The notes: generated from the letters alone by a model not told the origin. DNA of 64,000 nt from JACCZX01 sp963829995 (GCA_963829995.1 CAWHKW010000025.1:111751-175750); one strand, 5' to 3'; positions 1 through 9,199 are shown, numbered from the stretch's first letter. Numbers and translations: made by a program.

Positions 1-615
1 TTCCGGCGTGCGCGGCACCAAGCGCTGTCTTCACCTTTCTTTCTTCTTCCGGCGGCGGAAGAACTGCCGGCATTCCCAGCGACTGGATCCACAGCTCACG
101 GCACCAGCCTTTGCTGTGATAAATGTGCTCGTCTTCCTGATCTTCGACCTGCTGGCAAGCAGCCGCCAGCGCTTCCTTCTCCGCCCCCTTTGCCTTCTGG
201 GCGAACTTCGAAAGCAACTCCCAGTTCATGTGATCTTTGGTTTCGGCGAAGACAACGCACTCGCAGGCTACAAGCTCCCCTGCTTCCGGCTCGCGGTCGC
301 TCGCCAGCGCCATCTGCATCGCTTGCACCAGAGACTCGCCGATGTGTTTCACTACCTGCCGCCCTGGTGTTTGCGCGTCAGGATCGAGGCCCAACGTCTT
401 CAACAGCTGACGCACAATGTCAACGTGTCGCTCGGTTTGCTCTAAATACTTCGTCCATTCTTCCTCAAGCTCGTCGTTGACGACGCACTCCAGTGCGCTC
501 GTATAGACCTGCACTCCACCTTTTTTCGCCAACCACGCTGCCGCTTTTCGTTTGACGCCAGGTAACCGCGGCGCGTTGCGGTTCAGTCCGTGCGGTCGCG
601 GTCGCCGCGCGCCAC
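1..615 (-). CDS. Ferritin-like hypothetical protein (partial, C-terminus beyond left edge)
   Basis: An open frame on the minus strand runs without a stop from about 615 to the left edge, so the C-terminus is missing. The visible protein is mostly helical and carries repeated acidic/His patterns typical of ferritin-like four-helix bundles: EEEWTKYLEQTERH, ETKDHMNWE and EDQEDEH, each an E-x3-H or E-x2-H type pair. The start is uncertain. A GTG at 615 is the furthest start in frame, and no clear ribosome binding site decides it. It may be a stress-related ferritin-like protein, since other ferritin-like and stress genes lie in this window, but no named family is certain. Confidence 0.7.
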
Positions 616-700
616 CTGCCCGAGCAGCTTAGCGACGCCACTCAGTCAGCTCGCGCAATACCGAACATTGGCGCTTGTACTGAGCGCCGGCGCAGGTAGT

Positions 701-1312
701 GTGAGATTCATCATCGCAGCCGAACTTGTGGCCCAGGAGGGACAATTGAGCTACGCAGATTCGCAGCGCAGGCAGTTCCAGTGGCAGCGACTGTTTCCGC
801 TGCTCGATAAATTGCCCCTTTGGGCTGGTTATGTGTTTGCCATTCTGTGCTGCGTCGGGATGGGATACAGCTTGGGCAGCGCCAGGTCCAGTTTCCCTGA
901 TCCGCGCCAGGACCAGATCACTCTCATTGCCGTAGCCGCCGGCGCTCTGCTCTTTATTCTTTTTTTGGATCTGCAGTTGCGCAGCGAAGAGCGTCGCCGT
1001 GCGCAACGCGCGGAGCAGCGCAGAATCAGCAAGGAGTCGATTGCCGTTGAGCTGCTCGACCCGGTAGACCGTCACGTGCTCGACGCATTGGACGAGATCG
1101 CGAGCGCCAAAGGGATCGATCGAGCAACCTTGATCCCGGCAGTGTTGCAGCAGTACATCGCGCGCAAGTCGTACGAGGCCGCTCTGTTAGAGCGCGCTGC
1201 GCAAGACAAAGAAAGCTCACCCGGGGAACCGGAAACTCCCCCCGGTTGGCTGAAAACGTTGCCCGCGTGGTTAGAAACGCTGCCGGGGTCACTAGACGTA
1301 AAAATTCCCTGA
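701..1312 (+). CDS. Hypothetical protein with two membrane segments
   Basis: An open frame starts at GTG 590 and ends at 1312. The GTG at 701, just after a short AGG, avoids overlap with the divergent ferritin-like gene and is preferred. The protein has two hydrophobic stretches (LPLWAGYVFAILCCVGMGY and ITLIAVAAGALLFILFLDL) separated by a short polar loop. An Arg/Glu-rich helical region follows, then a tail with tandem Pro-Gly-Trp-Leu-x-Thr-Leu-like units near the C-terminus. It looks like a small inner-membrane protein with a cytoplasmic C-terminal domain. No family is recognised. Confidence 0.5.
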   Translation: MRFIIAAELVAQEGQLSYADSQRRQFQWQRLFPLLDKLPLWAGYVFAILCCVGMGYSLGSARSSFPDPRQDQITLIAVAAGALLFILFLDLQLRSEERRRAQRAEQRRISKESIAVELLDPVDRHVLDALDEIASAKGIDRATLIPAVLQQYIARKSYEAALLERAAQDKESSPGEPETPPGWLKTLPAWLETLPGSLDVKIP

Positions 1313-1332
1313 ACACCGGCAGGTCCTGTTTC

Positions 1333-2283
1333 TCAGTTCATGCTGCTGCCGACGATCGGCGCCAGCGCCGTACTGATACGCGCGCCCTGGGCGGCTGTGA
1401 TCATCGGCGAAAGGATTCCGAGGAAGCGCGGGTCCTGCACCCCACTGGTGATGTATTGCCAGCGATAGGCTGCGAGCGTTGTGCGGTGGATGGCTTCGAC
1501 TTCGGGGTCACTGAATTGGCGCCCGGCCGCTCGCGCAAAATAGGCAGCATCAGCTTTGGCTTGCATTTGAACGATGCCGTCCACCGCGCCGACGAGTCCA
1601 ATCAGTTCGTCGACGGCGACGTCGCGCTGCTCGTCATTGAGGCGTGCATCTTCACGCTGCCACTCTAGTTCGTCCAAGATCGCGTGTTGCGATTCCTCGC
1701 GCCAATGGAACAGAAACACGTCCTTCCACAACGGGTCGAGCGCGTCGTCCGGCTCAATGCTGCTGCGATAGTGCGCTTGCGAGAACAGCTCGATATCGCA
1801 CGTCAATCCCAGTACAGCCCACGTCGAAGCAGCAAGCACTGCGTTAGCTACCTGATTCGGCTCTGGAACGAATGTATAGCCCGGCGGCATGCCGGGAGCG
1901 ACCTTGATTTCCAAGCGCCGAAAAAGTTCTTGGTGCTTCAATTCCTCGTCGGTTAAGCGGACCAGCGCCTCGAACGCCACTTGGTCTCCCAGCGCGTGAG
2001 TGCGACAAAGGTCAGTTACCTTGGCACCAATGAATCGTTCCACCAGCGCAAAAATGTTGGCGTAGGTACGGCCCTGCACTTGCGAGTAAAAGCGCTTTTG
2101 ATCCGCGCTTAAGAACGGCAGCTGGTCAACCTTCGAAAGTCCGTCGGGCAGGAACTTCTTGCTGAAATCGAATTCCCGGCTGCGTATCAAATCGCGGTCG
2201 ATATCCCATCGAACACGCTTCGAGACTTCAATGCATTTGGCATAGCGTTGTGTGTTTACCGCTGAGTCTGTTGATTCCATCAT
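1333..2283 (-). CDS. Ferritin-like di-iron protein (316 aa)
   Basis: This is a helical protein with the metal-ligand spacing of a carboxylate-bridged di-iron centre: a lone Glu in the FALVERF helix, then E-x2-H (EELKH), then a Glu (CDIELF), then E-x2-H again (EESQH). The family could be an oxygenase or oxidase of the AurF/ferritin-like type. Its substrate cannot be told from sequence. A longer frame reaches 2421, but the ATG at 2283 has a good AGGAG about seven bases upstream and is chosen. It lies between a membrane protein and a hydrolase with no operon partner on the same strand in tight spacing. Confidence 0.75.
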   Translation of the reverse strand: MMESTDSAVNTQRYAKCIEVSKRVRWDIDRDLIRSREFDFSKKFLPDGLSKVDQLPFLSADQKRFYSQVQGRTYANIFALVERFIGAKVTDLCRTHALGDQVAFEALVRLTDEELKHQELFRRLEIKVAPGMPPGYTFVPEPNQVANAVLAASTWAVLGLTCDIELFSQAHYRSSIEPDDALDPLWKDVFLFHWREESQHAILDELEWQREDARLNDEQRDVAVDELIGLVGAVDGIVQMQAKADAAYFARAAGRQFSDPEVEAIHRTTLAAYRWQYITSGVQDPRFLGILSPMITAAQGARISTALAPIVGSSMN

Positions 2284-2451
2284 GACGGCACTCCTCTGAG
2301 TTTGTTTGCGCGCTATGACGAAGCCCGGTGGCTTGGCCTGCTGCAGATCAGAAGTGTGTGTATCCGTCGCCAAAGAAGCATGAGTCGGTTGTCCCACTCT
2401 GCGACTTTTTTGCGGTTGCAAGTGCCAACGTTCGGGACACCTGTCCCGGGT

Positions 2452-3525
2452 CTAGAGACGAACCTGTGGGGCGCGTGCTTTGACAATGGCTTCGGCACGG
2501 GTCCTCACCCCCAGCTTGTCAAAAATAATCGATACCTGATTGCGCACGGTCTTCTCGCTCTTCAGCAGACGCTCGGCGATCGCGCGGTTGTCGAGCCCCT
2601 CGGCGACCAGATGGAGTACTTCACGCTCTGCCGTGGTGAGCGACCCCTGTTCGGCAATGCCTGCGACATGCTGCTGTGGAGAGAGCTCGAGAAATGCGCG
2701 GACTTCGGAAAGAAACACGGGCCAGGCGGCCTCGGTCTCGAGCAGCACATGGTTTTCGCTTTCCAGCGGCACGAAGCGAGCGCCCGGAATCAGCGCGGCA
2801 AGGTGGCGCCCCTCGTCGAATGGCACCGCGGCATCGCCCCGAGCGTGCAGGATCAAGGTCGGCACGGACAAGCGCTCAGCCAACTCGGAGACGTCAATCT
2901 GCTGGAAGGCTTCTAGCGTGCGTGCTGCAACGTCCGCGCTCGCTGTCACCAGCTCAAGATCGCCCCACCACCTTAGCTGCTCCGGAGTGCCACGCGGAAT
3001 GAAGCGGTAAGGAAATACCTCGCGGAAGCCCGAGTGATTCCGGGCCCAACCGACCCGAATCAGGTTCACCAGCGTTTGCGCCTCAAGCCGCTCGACTTCA
3101 TTTCCTCCTCGGCGTAGTGAACCGCGCGCATAAGCGCCAGCAAAAACCAGCTGGGACACCCGTTCCGGGTGCCGTGCCGCATAAGCGATCGCTATCGCGC
3201 CGCCTTGTGACATTCCGAACAGTGCGAAGCGCTTCAGGCCAAGCGAGTCGACCACCGCCTCCAGATCGCTGACCCATGCCTCGAGCGACAGATCAGTCAC
3301 GTCGCGGTCCGACAATCCGCAACCGCGCTGGTCGTATCGGACGTATGAGTGGTCCCGCGACAGTTCCGTCAGCCAAGGCCGCCACACAGGACTCTGCAGG
3401 TCGTACTCGACGTGGCTCAACCAGTGCGCAGCGCGCACCAGCGGCGGACCAGAGCCGATCGACGCGATGGCGATGCGCGTGCCGTCGTGAGAGGTGCAAA
3501 AGCGAAGCGTCTGACGTGCGGGCAT
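2452..3525 (-). CDS. Alpha/beta hydrolase fused to a LuxR-type DNA-binding domain
   Basis: The first roughly 280 residues form an alpha/beta hydrolase: oxyanion region GSGPPLV, YDQRGCGLSD, a nucleophile elbow GMSQGGA with Ser, a late acid in HARGDAAVPF and a late His in SENHVLL. The last 65 residues are a LuxR/NarL helix-turn-helix (TTAEREVLHLVAEGLDNRAIAE, then KSEKTVRNQV). The catalytic Ser, Asp and His all seem to be present. The domain pairing suggests a transcription factor that senses or cleaves a small ligand through its hydrolase part. The start at 3525 has AGGG seven bases upstream. The frame is open to 3702, but that extension looks non-coding. Confidence 0.85.
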   Translation of the reverse strand: MPARQTLRFCTSHDGTRIAIASIGSGPPLVRAAHWLSHVEYDLQSPVWRPWLTELSRDHSYVRYDQRGCGLSDRDVTDLSLEAWVSDLEAVVDSLGLKRFALFGMSQGGAIAIAYAARHPERVSQLVFAGAYARGSLRRGGNEVERLEAQTLVNLIRVGWARNHSGFREVFPYRFIPRGTPEQLRWWGDLELVTASADVAARTLEAFQQIDVSELAERLSVPTLILHARGDAAVPFDEGRHLAALIPGARFVPLESENHVLLETEAAWPVFLSEVRAFLELSPQQHVAGIAEQGSLTTAEREVLHLVAEGLDNRAIAERLLKSEKTVRNQVSIIFDKLGVRTRAEAIVKARAPQVRL

Positions 3526-3833
3526 GGTCGCCCTATGCTGCACTCGACAGTTCCATTCGGCAATGGCGTTTCCGACAACGTGTCGTCGATCGAAAACTTC
3601 GCCGACCGTCCATCGGACTTTGATGACCCGAGTGTCGCGCGCGTCAGAGGATCGCCTCTCGACCGGCGGCCCGCCGGCTTTTGTCGAACCCCGGCGTTCC
3701 AACTAGGGGTGCTGTTGCGCGGCGAACCCCGGCACTACGCCGTCTACTTCGTTTCGAAGGCCGTCGCTCCGTCCCAGCCTGCAGGCGGCGAGGCCTCTCA
3801 GTGGTGTTTGTTGAACCCGAAACTACTGCTTTG
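3526..3833. other. Intergenic stretch, nothing recognised
   Basis: About 308 bases separate the hydrolase-LuxR start and the stop of a small basic protein, both on the minus strand. Frames crossing it have the Arg/Pro-rich composition of shadow frames. No tRNA, strong hairpin-plus-T terminator or repeat was seen. The promoter of the hydrolase gene presumably lies in its left part. Confidence 0.4.
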
Positions 3834-4010
3834 CTACTTCTTCTTTTTTTTCTTGGCTGCCGCTTTCTTTTCGACGCCGCTTTGCTTGGCCAGGTCCGCG
3901 CGGTGCGCGCGCTCGTAGGTTTGAATGTCCTTGAATCTTCCCTTCGCATCCCTGACCGCATACAGCTTCTTGCCAGACGTACTCCGATGCGTGGTGCGTT
4001 TGGTTGCCAT
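3834..4010 (-). CDS. Small Lys-rich basic protein (58 aa)
   Basis: The ATG at 4010 has GAGG eight bases upstream, which favours it over an in-frame start at 4025. The protein is very basic and ends in a run of lysines broken by alanines, with a central segment AVRDAKGRFKDIQTYERA. The style resembles small histone-like or nucleoid/ribosome-associated basic proteins, but no family is recognised. It is divergent from the DUF2868 gene, with about 70 bases between the two starts, which probably holds both promoters. Confidence 0.65.
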   Translation of the reverse strand: MATKRTTHRSTSGKKLYAVRDAKGRFKDIQTYERAHRADLAKQSGVEKKAAAKKKKKK

Positions 4011-4083
4011 GTCCAGTTTCCTCACTTTGCGGGTGCGTTAAAGAAGCTCCGGTTCGGCACATGCCGTGCCGCGATAATAAGGC

Positions 4084-5571
4084 GTGAACGAGCAAATTGC
4101 CCGCGATGTAGTGCTGGTCCGTGCCGTCGAGAGCGCCGACAGCGAACGCACGGTATTCAGTAACGAAGATCGCGCGCATGCCAGCCGGGCGGCCGCCGAG
4201 CTTGCGCGGTGGCGCGCCGCCGAACATCGCCAGGCTGCATCCGCCGAATCGTTTATCGGTCAGCGCGCCGGACTGCTTGCCGAAACTCTGACGCGGCGCG
4301 CGCCGGCGATTGCGCGCGCCGCGCGTGCCTTCGAGTGGCCGGCCTGGATCGGTGTTGCACTGCCGCTTCTAGCGTTTGCGCTCGGCGCACTGGTCGAGCA
4401 CATCGCTGATCGGCAGCACGTCAACATCCTTGGGTTTCCGCTGCTTGCGATCGTGGTGTGGAATGTCATTGTCTACGTCTTGCTGCTGCTGCGGATCGTG
4501 ATGCGCGCGGGCGGCACGAAGCTCGATCTGCGCGGCCCGCGCCGCTGGCTTATGGCCGGTAAACAACGCTCGGTGCGCAACCTCTCGGGCGCCACGGCGG
4601 CGTCGATCGGCGCTTTTACGACGCAATGGAGTGAGCTCGTGACGCCGCTGATGGCGGCGCGTGCGGCCCGCGTACTCCATCTTGCAGCGGCGATGTTTGC
4701 GATGGGCGCAGTAGCTGGCTTGTACGTGCGCGGGCTGGTATTCGAATATCGAGCCGGGTGGGAAAGCACGTTTCTCGACGCACCCGCAGTACACGCGATC
4801 TTGTCCTTCTTTCTGTCTCCCGCAGCTCAGGCGATCGGCGTTCCATTTCCATCGGTCGACGACATTGCCGCATTACGGTTCACGAGCGGTGCGCTCGGCA
4901 GCGCGAACGCTGCGCTTTGGATTCACCTGTACGCGGTCACGGTCGGAGCTGTTGTGATCGTGCCGCGCTTGGTGCTCGCGTTGTTCGCGGCGTGGCAGGA
5001 GCGACGTCGCGCGCAGCGTTTCGCATTCGACATGAGTGAGCCCTACTTTCGCCGCCTCGCGGGGTCTTTCGTCACCGGCTCGGCTCGGCTGCGCGTAATT
5101 CCATACAGCTACACGGTCGACGAAGCCGCAATGAGCGGGCTGCGCGCAGCGGCGGTCGCGCTGCTCGGCGACGACGCCGACGTCGCATTTCATCCGACCG
5201 TCACCTTCGGTGCCGAGGACAGCGTCAGCCAGACGCTGGCAGGCGCCGATTCGAGCGTGGCGCTGACTCTGGCGCTATTCAGTTTGGCGGCGACGCCCGA
5301 AAACGAAAACCACGGCGCGTTTCTAAAAGCGCTGCGTGCTGCATCGCCGTCCGCGCGCCTTGCCGTGCTGATCGACGAGTCCGGCTATCGGCGCCGGCTC
5401 GGTCTGCAGGCCGGAGCCGACGCGCGCCTAGAGGAAAGGCGTAACGCGTGGCGCTATTTCTGCCGTGCGCTCGAGCTTGACACCGCATTCGCCGATCTGT
5501 CGGCGCCCGACCTCCCCGCGCTGGAGCGCGACCTGGAGCGCGTGCTGGCCGCGCCCGCTGCATCGCAATGA
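4084..5571 (+). CDS. DUF2868 family membrane protein
   Basis: This 495-residue protein has an Arg/Ala-rich N-terminal cytoplasmic part and several hydrophobic segments (near residues 95-140, 200-225, 240-260 and 280-305), followed by a soluble C-terminal domain. The arrangement matches the DUF2868 family, which is regularly encoded directly upstream of a DUF3482 GTPase in betaproteobacteria. Here the two genes overlap by four bases (ATGA), so they are probably co-translated and work together at the inner membrane. The start is GTG 4084 behind AAGG. The function of the pair is not known. Confidence 0.85.
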   Translation: MNEQIARDVVLVRAVESADSERTVFSNEDRAHASRAAAELARWRAAEHRQAASAESFIGQRAGLLAETLTRRAPAIARAARAFEWPAWIGVALPLLAFALGALVEHIADRQHVNILGFPLLAIVVWNVIVYVLLLLRIVMRAGGTKLDLRGPRRWLMAGKQRSVRNLSGATAASIGAFTTQWSELVTPLMAARAARVLHLAAAMFAMGAVAGLYVRGLVFEYRAGWESTFLDAPAVHAILSFFLSPAAQAIGVPFPSVDDIAALRFTSGALGSANAALWIHLYAVTVGAVVIVPRLVLALFAAWQERRRAQRFAFDMSEPYFRRLAGSFVTGSARLRVIPYSYTVDEAAMSGLRAAAVALLGDDADVAFHPTVTFGAEDSVSQTLAGADSSVALTLALFSLAATPENENHGAFLKALRAASPSARLAVLIDESGYRRRLGLQAGADARLEERRNAWRYFCRALELDTAFADLSAPDLPALERDLERVLAAPAASQ

Positions 5572-7058
5572 GCGTCGATACGAATGCAGATGTCGCAACG
5601 ATCGAGATCACGCTGATCTCGCACACCAACGCCGGCAAGACGACGCTCGCCCGCACGCTGCTCGGACGCGATATCGGCGAAGTCAGAGATGCGCCGCACG
5701 TCACCGAAATCGCCGAGGTACACACGCTGCTGCAAACCGACACCGGCGACGTGCTGCGGCTGTGGGATACACCCGGCTTCGGCGACTCCGCGCGGCTGGT
5801 GCAGCGGCTGCGTCTGGCCGATAACCCGATCGGCTGGCTGTTGCGCGAGGTGTGGGACCGTTACCGTGATCGCCCCTTCTGGTGCAGCCAGCAGGCGGTG
5901 CGCGCAGCGCGCGACAGTTCCGACGTCGTGCTGTATCTGGTCAACGCCTCCGAAGATCCGCGTGATGCCGGCTATGTTGCCTTCGAGGCGCAGGTATTGC
6001 GATGGGTCGGCAAGCCAGTCGTCGTGTTGTTGAATCAGGCGGGCCCGCCGCGCCCCGCAGTGGAAGAGCAGGCAGAAGTGCAGCGCTGGGCTGCGCATCT
6101 CGAATCGCTCGGCGTCGCGAGCGAAGTGCTGACGCTGGACGCGTTCGCGCGTTGCTGGGTGCAGGAGCGCGTGCTGCTGGATGCCGTCGGGCGCCGTCTT
6201 CCGGAGGGCAAACGCGCCGCGCATGCGCGGCTGGTCGCCACCTGGACTGCACTCAACGTTGAGCGATTCGAAGCTGCGATGGAAGTGCTTGCAGAACATC
6301 TGGCGCATTCAGCGGGCGACTTCGAGCCGGTCGACTCGCCCGTGGCGTCGACTGCGCAAAAAGTCATGCACTCGGTAGGCATCAAGCGTGACGGGCTCGA
6401 CGCGGCACGCGAGCGCGCGATGCAGGCATTGGCCAAGCGCCTGGATGGTCGCATCCGCGAGGTCACGGATCGTCTGATCCAGTTGCATGGATTGCAGGGC
6501 CACGCTGCTGAGGTGGTGATGGAACGGATGCGAACCCACTTTGCCATTCAGGAGCGCGTCGATGAAACGCGCGCTGCGCTCTGGGGCAGCGTTGTCACTG
6601 GTGCTCTGGCGGGGTTGAAGGCGGATGTCGTCGCGGGCGGTCTGACGTTCGGCGCCGGCATGCTGGTTGGCGGTCTGGTGGGCGGCCTGACCGGCGCGGG
6701 TGTCGCGCGCGGAATGAACCGGCTGGCGGGTGCGAATCAACCCGAAGTGCGGTGGTCGGCGGAATTTCTGAACACGCTGGCGCGCTCGAGCGTGCTGCGC
6801 TATCTAGCAGTGGCGCACTTCGGTCGTGGCCGCGGCAAGTACGTGGAAGGCGAAGCGCCACCGTTTTGGCGGATTGAAGTCGAGCAGCAGTTCGAAGAAC
6901 AAACGGCGGCATTCCGCGCGCTGTGGGATGCCGCGCTGCAACCGGCCGTGGCCGAGAAGCTCACACCGGAGCTCAGATCTGCAATCACAGAAACGACGGT
7001 TGGCGTACTCGAACGCCTCTACCCGGCTACCGTGCCGGCACAGCTTCGTCGCCGGTAA
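5568..7058 (+). CDS. DUF3482 family GTPase
   Basis: The N-terminus is a translation-factor-type GTPase: P-loop NAGKTTLAR near residue 25, a WDTPGFGD switch II/G3 motif, and a VLLNQAGPP segment in place of the G4 NKxD, which departs from the canonical Asp-containing form. The C-terminal half has the helical region and Gly-rich hydrophobic hairpin (about residues 345-385) of the DUF3482 family. That hairpin may insert in the membrane or contact the DUF2868 protein encoded just upstream. The ATG overlaps the upstream stop by four bases. The role is unknown; a membrane-linked regulatory GTPase is the likely class. Confidence 0.85.
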   Translation: MSVDTNADVATIEITLISHTNAGKTTLARTLLGRDIGEVRDAPHVTEIAEVHTLLQTDTGDVLRLWDTPGFGDSARLVQRLRLADNPIGWLLREVWDRYRDRPFWCSQQAVRAARDSSDVVLYLVNASEDPRDAGYVAFEAQVLRWVGKPVVVLLNQAGPPRPAVEEQAEVQRWAAHLESLGVASEVLTLDAFARCWVQERVLLDAVGRRLPEGKRAAHARLVATWTALNVERFEAAMEVLAEHLAHSAGDFEPVDSPVASTAQKVMHSVGIKRDGLDAARERAMQALAKRLDGRIREVTDRLIQLHGLQGHAAEVVMERMRTHFAIQERVDETRAALWGSVVTGALAGLKADVVAGGLTFGAGMLVGGLVGGLTGAGVARGMNRLAGANQPEVRWSAEFLNTLARSSVLRYLAVAHFGRGRGKYVEGEAPPFWRIEVEQQFEEQTAAFRALWDAALQPAVAEKLTPELRSAITETTVGVLERLYPATVPAQLRRR

Positions 7059-7119
7059 CGTTGGGCATACGGCTTGCATTTGTGCACGTCTCGGGATGGA
7101 CCCGAACGACGGAGGCTTT

Positions 7120-7299
7120 ATGAACAAGGATCAAGTCAAAGGGCGTACCAACACCGCGACAGGCAAGATCAAAGAAGGTGTTGGTAAGGCGACTGGAGAC
7201 AAGGACTTGCAGGACAAAGGAACCGCAGAGAAAGTGGGCGGCAAAGTTCGCTCGACGTTTGGCGACGTAAAAGAAGACATCAAGAAAAGCACACGGTAA
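7120..7299 (+). CDS. CsbD family stress protein (59 aa)
   Basis: This small, hydrophilic, Lys/Gly-rich protein begins MNKDQVKGR and carries the CsbD repeats (GKIKEGVGKATGDKD, then GTAEKVGGKVR). A GGAGG stands at 7111-7115, five bases before the ATG. CsbD proteins are general-stress proteins, often of high abundance, with no known enzymatic role. It adds to the other stress-type small proteins in this window (GlsB, hemerythrin). Confidence 0.9.
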   Translation: MNKDQVKGRTNTATGKIKEGVGKATGDKDLQDKGTAEKVGGKVRSTFGDVKEDIKKSTR

Positions 7300-7322
7300 G
7301 ACTTCGACCGGGCAGTACGGCG

Positions 7323-7850
7323 TCAACGCGCCGCGTCAGTAAGCGACGCCGCCCCGTTCGCCCGGTCACCTTCCCCCCACGCGTACAAGGCGATGCGTTC
7401 GATCTTGCGCAGCGCACGTCGCTGGCGTCCTACACATCGTAGATACTGGGCAATCACCGGATCTTTCTTGGCCAGTTCAATGAGCGGTGTTGCCTCGCGC
7501 AGCGTGACCTCGCCGTAGCGCAGCTCGACTTCCGTCAGACCGCGCCCTGCACGCTCCAGCGCCCATTGTCCGTACAGATGGGCCAAAACGACCGTCAGCG
7601 CAAGAGGCACGCTGGCGACTCCGAACAAGGTCGAGCCGTCGGCATGGCCAATCTCGAACGCCGCGCCTACGTCCGCGGCCCATGCTAAAAACATTCCCAC
7701 GCCCAGAAACATAGCTACGCGAGCGCGCCGCTCCAATTCAAGCCAACGCTTGGCGTCCGTTAGCTGCCATCGTTGCAGTTCTGCTTGATCCGGCGGAAAT
7801 GCCAATACGTCGATATCCGGCCTGCCGGCCGCGCTGACTACCACATCCAT
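7323..7850 (-). CDS. Hypothetical membrane protein with two predicted helices
   Basis: This 175-residue protein has a soluble N-terminus (about 45 residues), two adjacent hydrophobic segments (VAMFLGVGMFLAWAADVGAA and GVASVPLALTVVLAHLYG), then a charged C-terminal helical tail with RQRRALRKIERI. The gene converges on csbD and diverges from the ArsR gene at 8018. No family is recognised. The start at ATG 7850 has only a weak ribosome binding site. Confidence 0.6.
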   Translation of the reverse strand: MDVVVSAAGRPDIDVLAFPPDQAELQRWQLTDAKRWLELERRARVAMFLGVGMFLAWAADVGAAFEIGHADGSTLFGVASVPLALTVVLAHLYGQWALERAGRGLTEVELRYGEVTLREATPLIELAKKDPVIAQYLRCVGRQRRALRKIERIALYAWGEGDRANGAASLTDAAR

Positions 7851-8017
7851 CTACGCAGGATTTGCTCGGTTGAGACCATATGACTCGTGCCGTTGCTGTG
7901 GGTTCGCCAGCTCGCTCGGCACCACCTGAACCTGTTACGGGAAAACATCACCAGGCTCGCCGTGCCGTTGACAGAGGTTCGATGAACAAGTAACTTGGCG
8001 GTTACCTGTTCGTAAGC

Positions 8018-8353
8018 ATGACGGAAACTGAACTCGACGCCGTATTTTTGTCCCTGGCAAGCGCGTCACGCCGGCAGATGCTCGACATCGTCCGGTTGAT
8101 GCCGGGCTGCACCGTCGGATACGTGGCAGATCACTTCGAGATGAGTCGCATAGGCGTACTCAAGCACCTGAACACGCTCGAAGATGCAGGTCTGATCACT
8201 TCGAGCAAACACGGGCGCGAGCGGGTCTTGTACTTGAATGCGGTGCCGCTGCAGTTGATCCACGAGCGGTGGAGCGACAACTACTCGGAGTTTTGGGCGA
8301 ACCGGCTAACGCGGCTGAAGTACGCGATTGAAAAAATGGGAGGATCGGCATGA
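8018..8353 (+). CDS. ArsR-family winged-helix regulator
   Basis: This 111-residue protein has a complete ArsR-type winged helix: ASASRRQMLDIV (helix 1-2), VGYVADHFEMSRIGVLKHLNTLEDAGLI (recognition helix and wing start) and GRERVLYLN (wing). No metal-binding Cys cluster is visible, so it is more like the ArsR regulators paired with SRPBCC proteins than a metal sensor. Its stop overlaps the next gene by four bases, and it probably regulates its own operon. Confidence 0.88.
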   Translation: MTETELDAVFLSLASASRRQMLDIVRLMPGCTVGYVADHFEMSRIGVLKHLNTLEDAGLITSSKHGRERVLYLNAVPLQLIHERWSDNYSEFWANRLTRLKYAIEKMGGSA

Positions 8354-8868
8354 CCGAAGCGAGAGCGACCAGAATCGTCAACAAGATTGTGATTCGCGGC
8401 CGGATCGAAGACATCTGGCGCGAGCTGACGAAGAATGACGAGCCGCAGGCGGCGATATTCAACGCGTGGCTGCATGCGCAGCGGCTCGCTCCCGGCGCGA
8501 AGCTGCAGATGCGTACCGGAGACGGCAAGTTCACGCTGGTGATCGGCGAAGTACGAGAGTTCGACCCGCCGCGTCGGTTCGCCCACACGTTCCGATTTAC
8601 GCAGTACGACGATCCGGAATGCGTCGTGACTTACGAACTGAAGCCCGTTGCCGGCGGCATCGAGGTTTCGCTGACCGTCGACAACGTCGCTGCGGGAACT
8701 CGCACTGCGAAGGATATGGGACGCGGGGCGGTGACGATTCTGAACACGCTGAAATCGGTGATCGAGAACGGCCGCCCGACGTTGGGCACACGCATCATGT
8801 ACGCGCTGATGGACCGCATGACGTTTGTGTTGCCGAAGCGTTGCCGCGCCGAAGCGTGGCCGCTCTGA
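8350..8868 (+). CDS. SRPBCC (AHSA1-like) domain protein
   Basis: This protein has the helix-grip fold pattern of the Bet v 1/AHSA1 group: an initial strand IVNKIVIRGRIEDIWREL, a central region with LRTGDGKF-like and REFDPPRRFAHTFRF strands, and a long C-terminal helix. Such proteins bind hydrophobic ligands or act as chaperone activators. The operon with an ArsR regulator (four-base overlap) is a very common arrangement for this family. The ligand is unknown. The C-terminal 20 residues are longer than usual and may be poorly conserved. Confidence 0.82.
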   Translation: MTEARATRIVNKIVIRGRIEDIWRELTKNDEPQAAIFNAWLHAQRLAPGAKLQMRTGDGKFTLVIGEVREFDPPRRFAHTFRFTQYDDPECVVTYELKPVAGGIEVSLTVDNVAAGTRTAKDMGRGAVTILNTLKSVIENGRPTLGTRIMYALMDRMTFVLPKRCRAEAWPL

Positions 8869-8880
8869 ATCGAGGCGAGA

Positions 8881-9039
8881 ATGACCGATAAGCTGGCCAC
8901 AGCGGAAGAAAGCCAATGGCGCAACCTCGAAACCCAAACCGGAAAGAACAAAGCGCAATGGCTGCAGCTGGCGACGGCGAAGAAGCTCGACAAGCACGGC
9001 GAACTGGTAGCCTGGTTGAAGAACGCGATTCGAGTGTGA
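8881..9039 (+). CDS. DUF4287-like small protein (52 aa)
   Basis: A short frame begins with ATG 12 bases after the SRPBCC stop, preceded by a GAGGCGAGA ribosome binding site. The product contains ETQTGKNKAQWLQLA and KKLDKHGELVAWLKNAI, matching the DUF4287 pattern (TGK..., KHGE.VAWLK). It is clearly the third gene of the ArsR-SRPBCC operon. Proteins of this family are often attached to or encoded with SRPBCC/DUF5655 domains; their function is not known. Confidence 0.8.
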   Translation: MTDKLATAEESQWRNLETQTGKNKAQWLQLATAKKLDKHGELVAWLKNAIRV

Positions 9040-9199
9040 AGAAGTGGTTGAGGCAGGCTTACGACGCAGCCTGAGCGGGTACGCCATGTTGTGGAGACAC
9101 TAGGTGCAGGAAGGGCATGAGCGGTCGCATAATCCCCGGGTAGCTTGATCCGTGAACGCCGAGTGCTGATTCGGGTCGAGCAGCGCCGAGGAAGCGGCC

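Noticed and set aside
8..480. Plus-strand frames of 145 and 96 codons at the left edge
   Set aside because: They are antisense to the ferritin-like gene, Arg/Leu-rich and lacking motifs; the minus-strand frame shows clear ferritin-like patterns.
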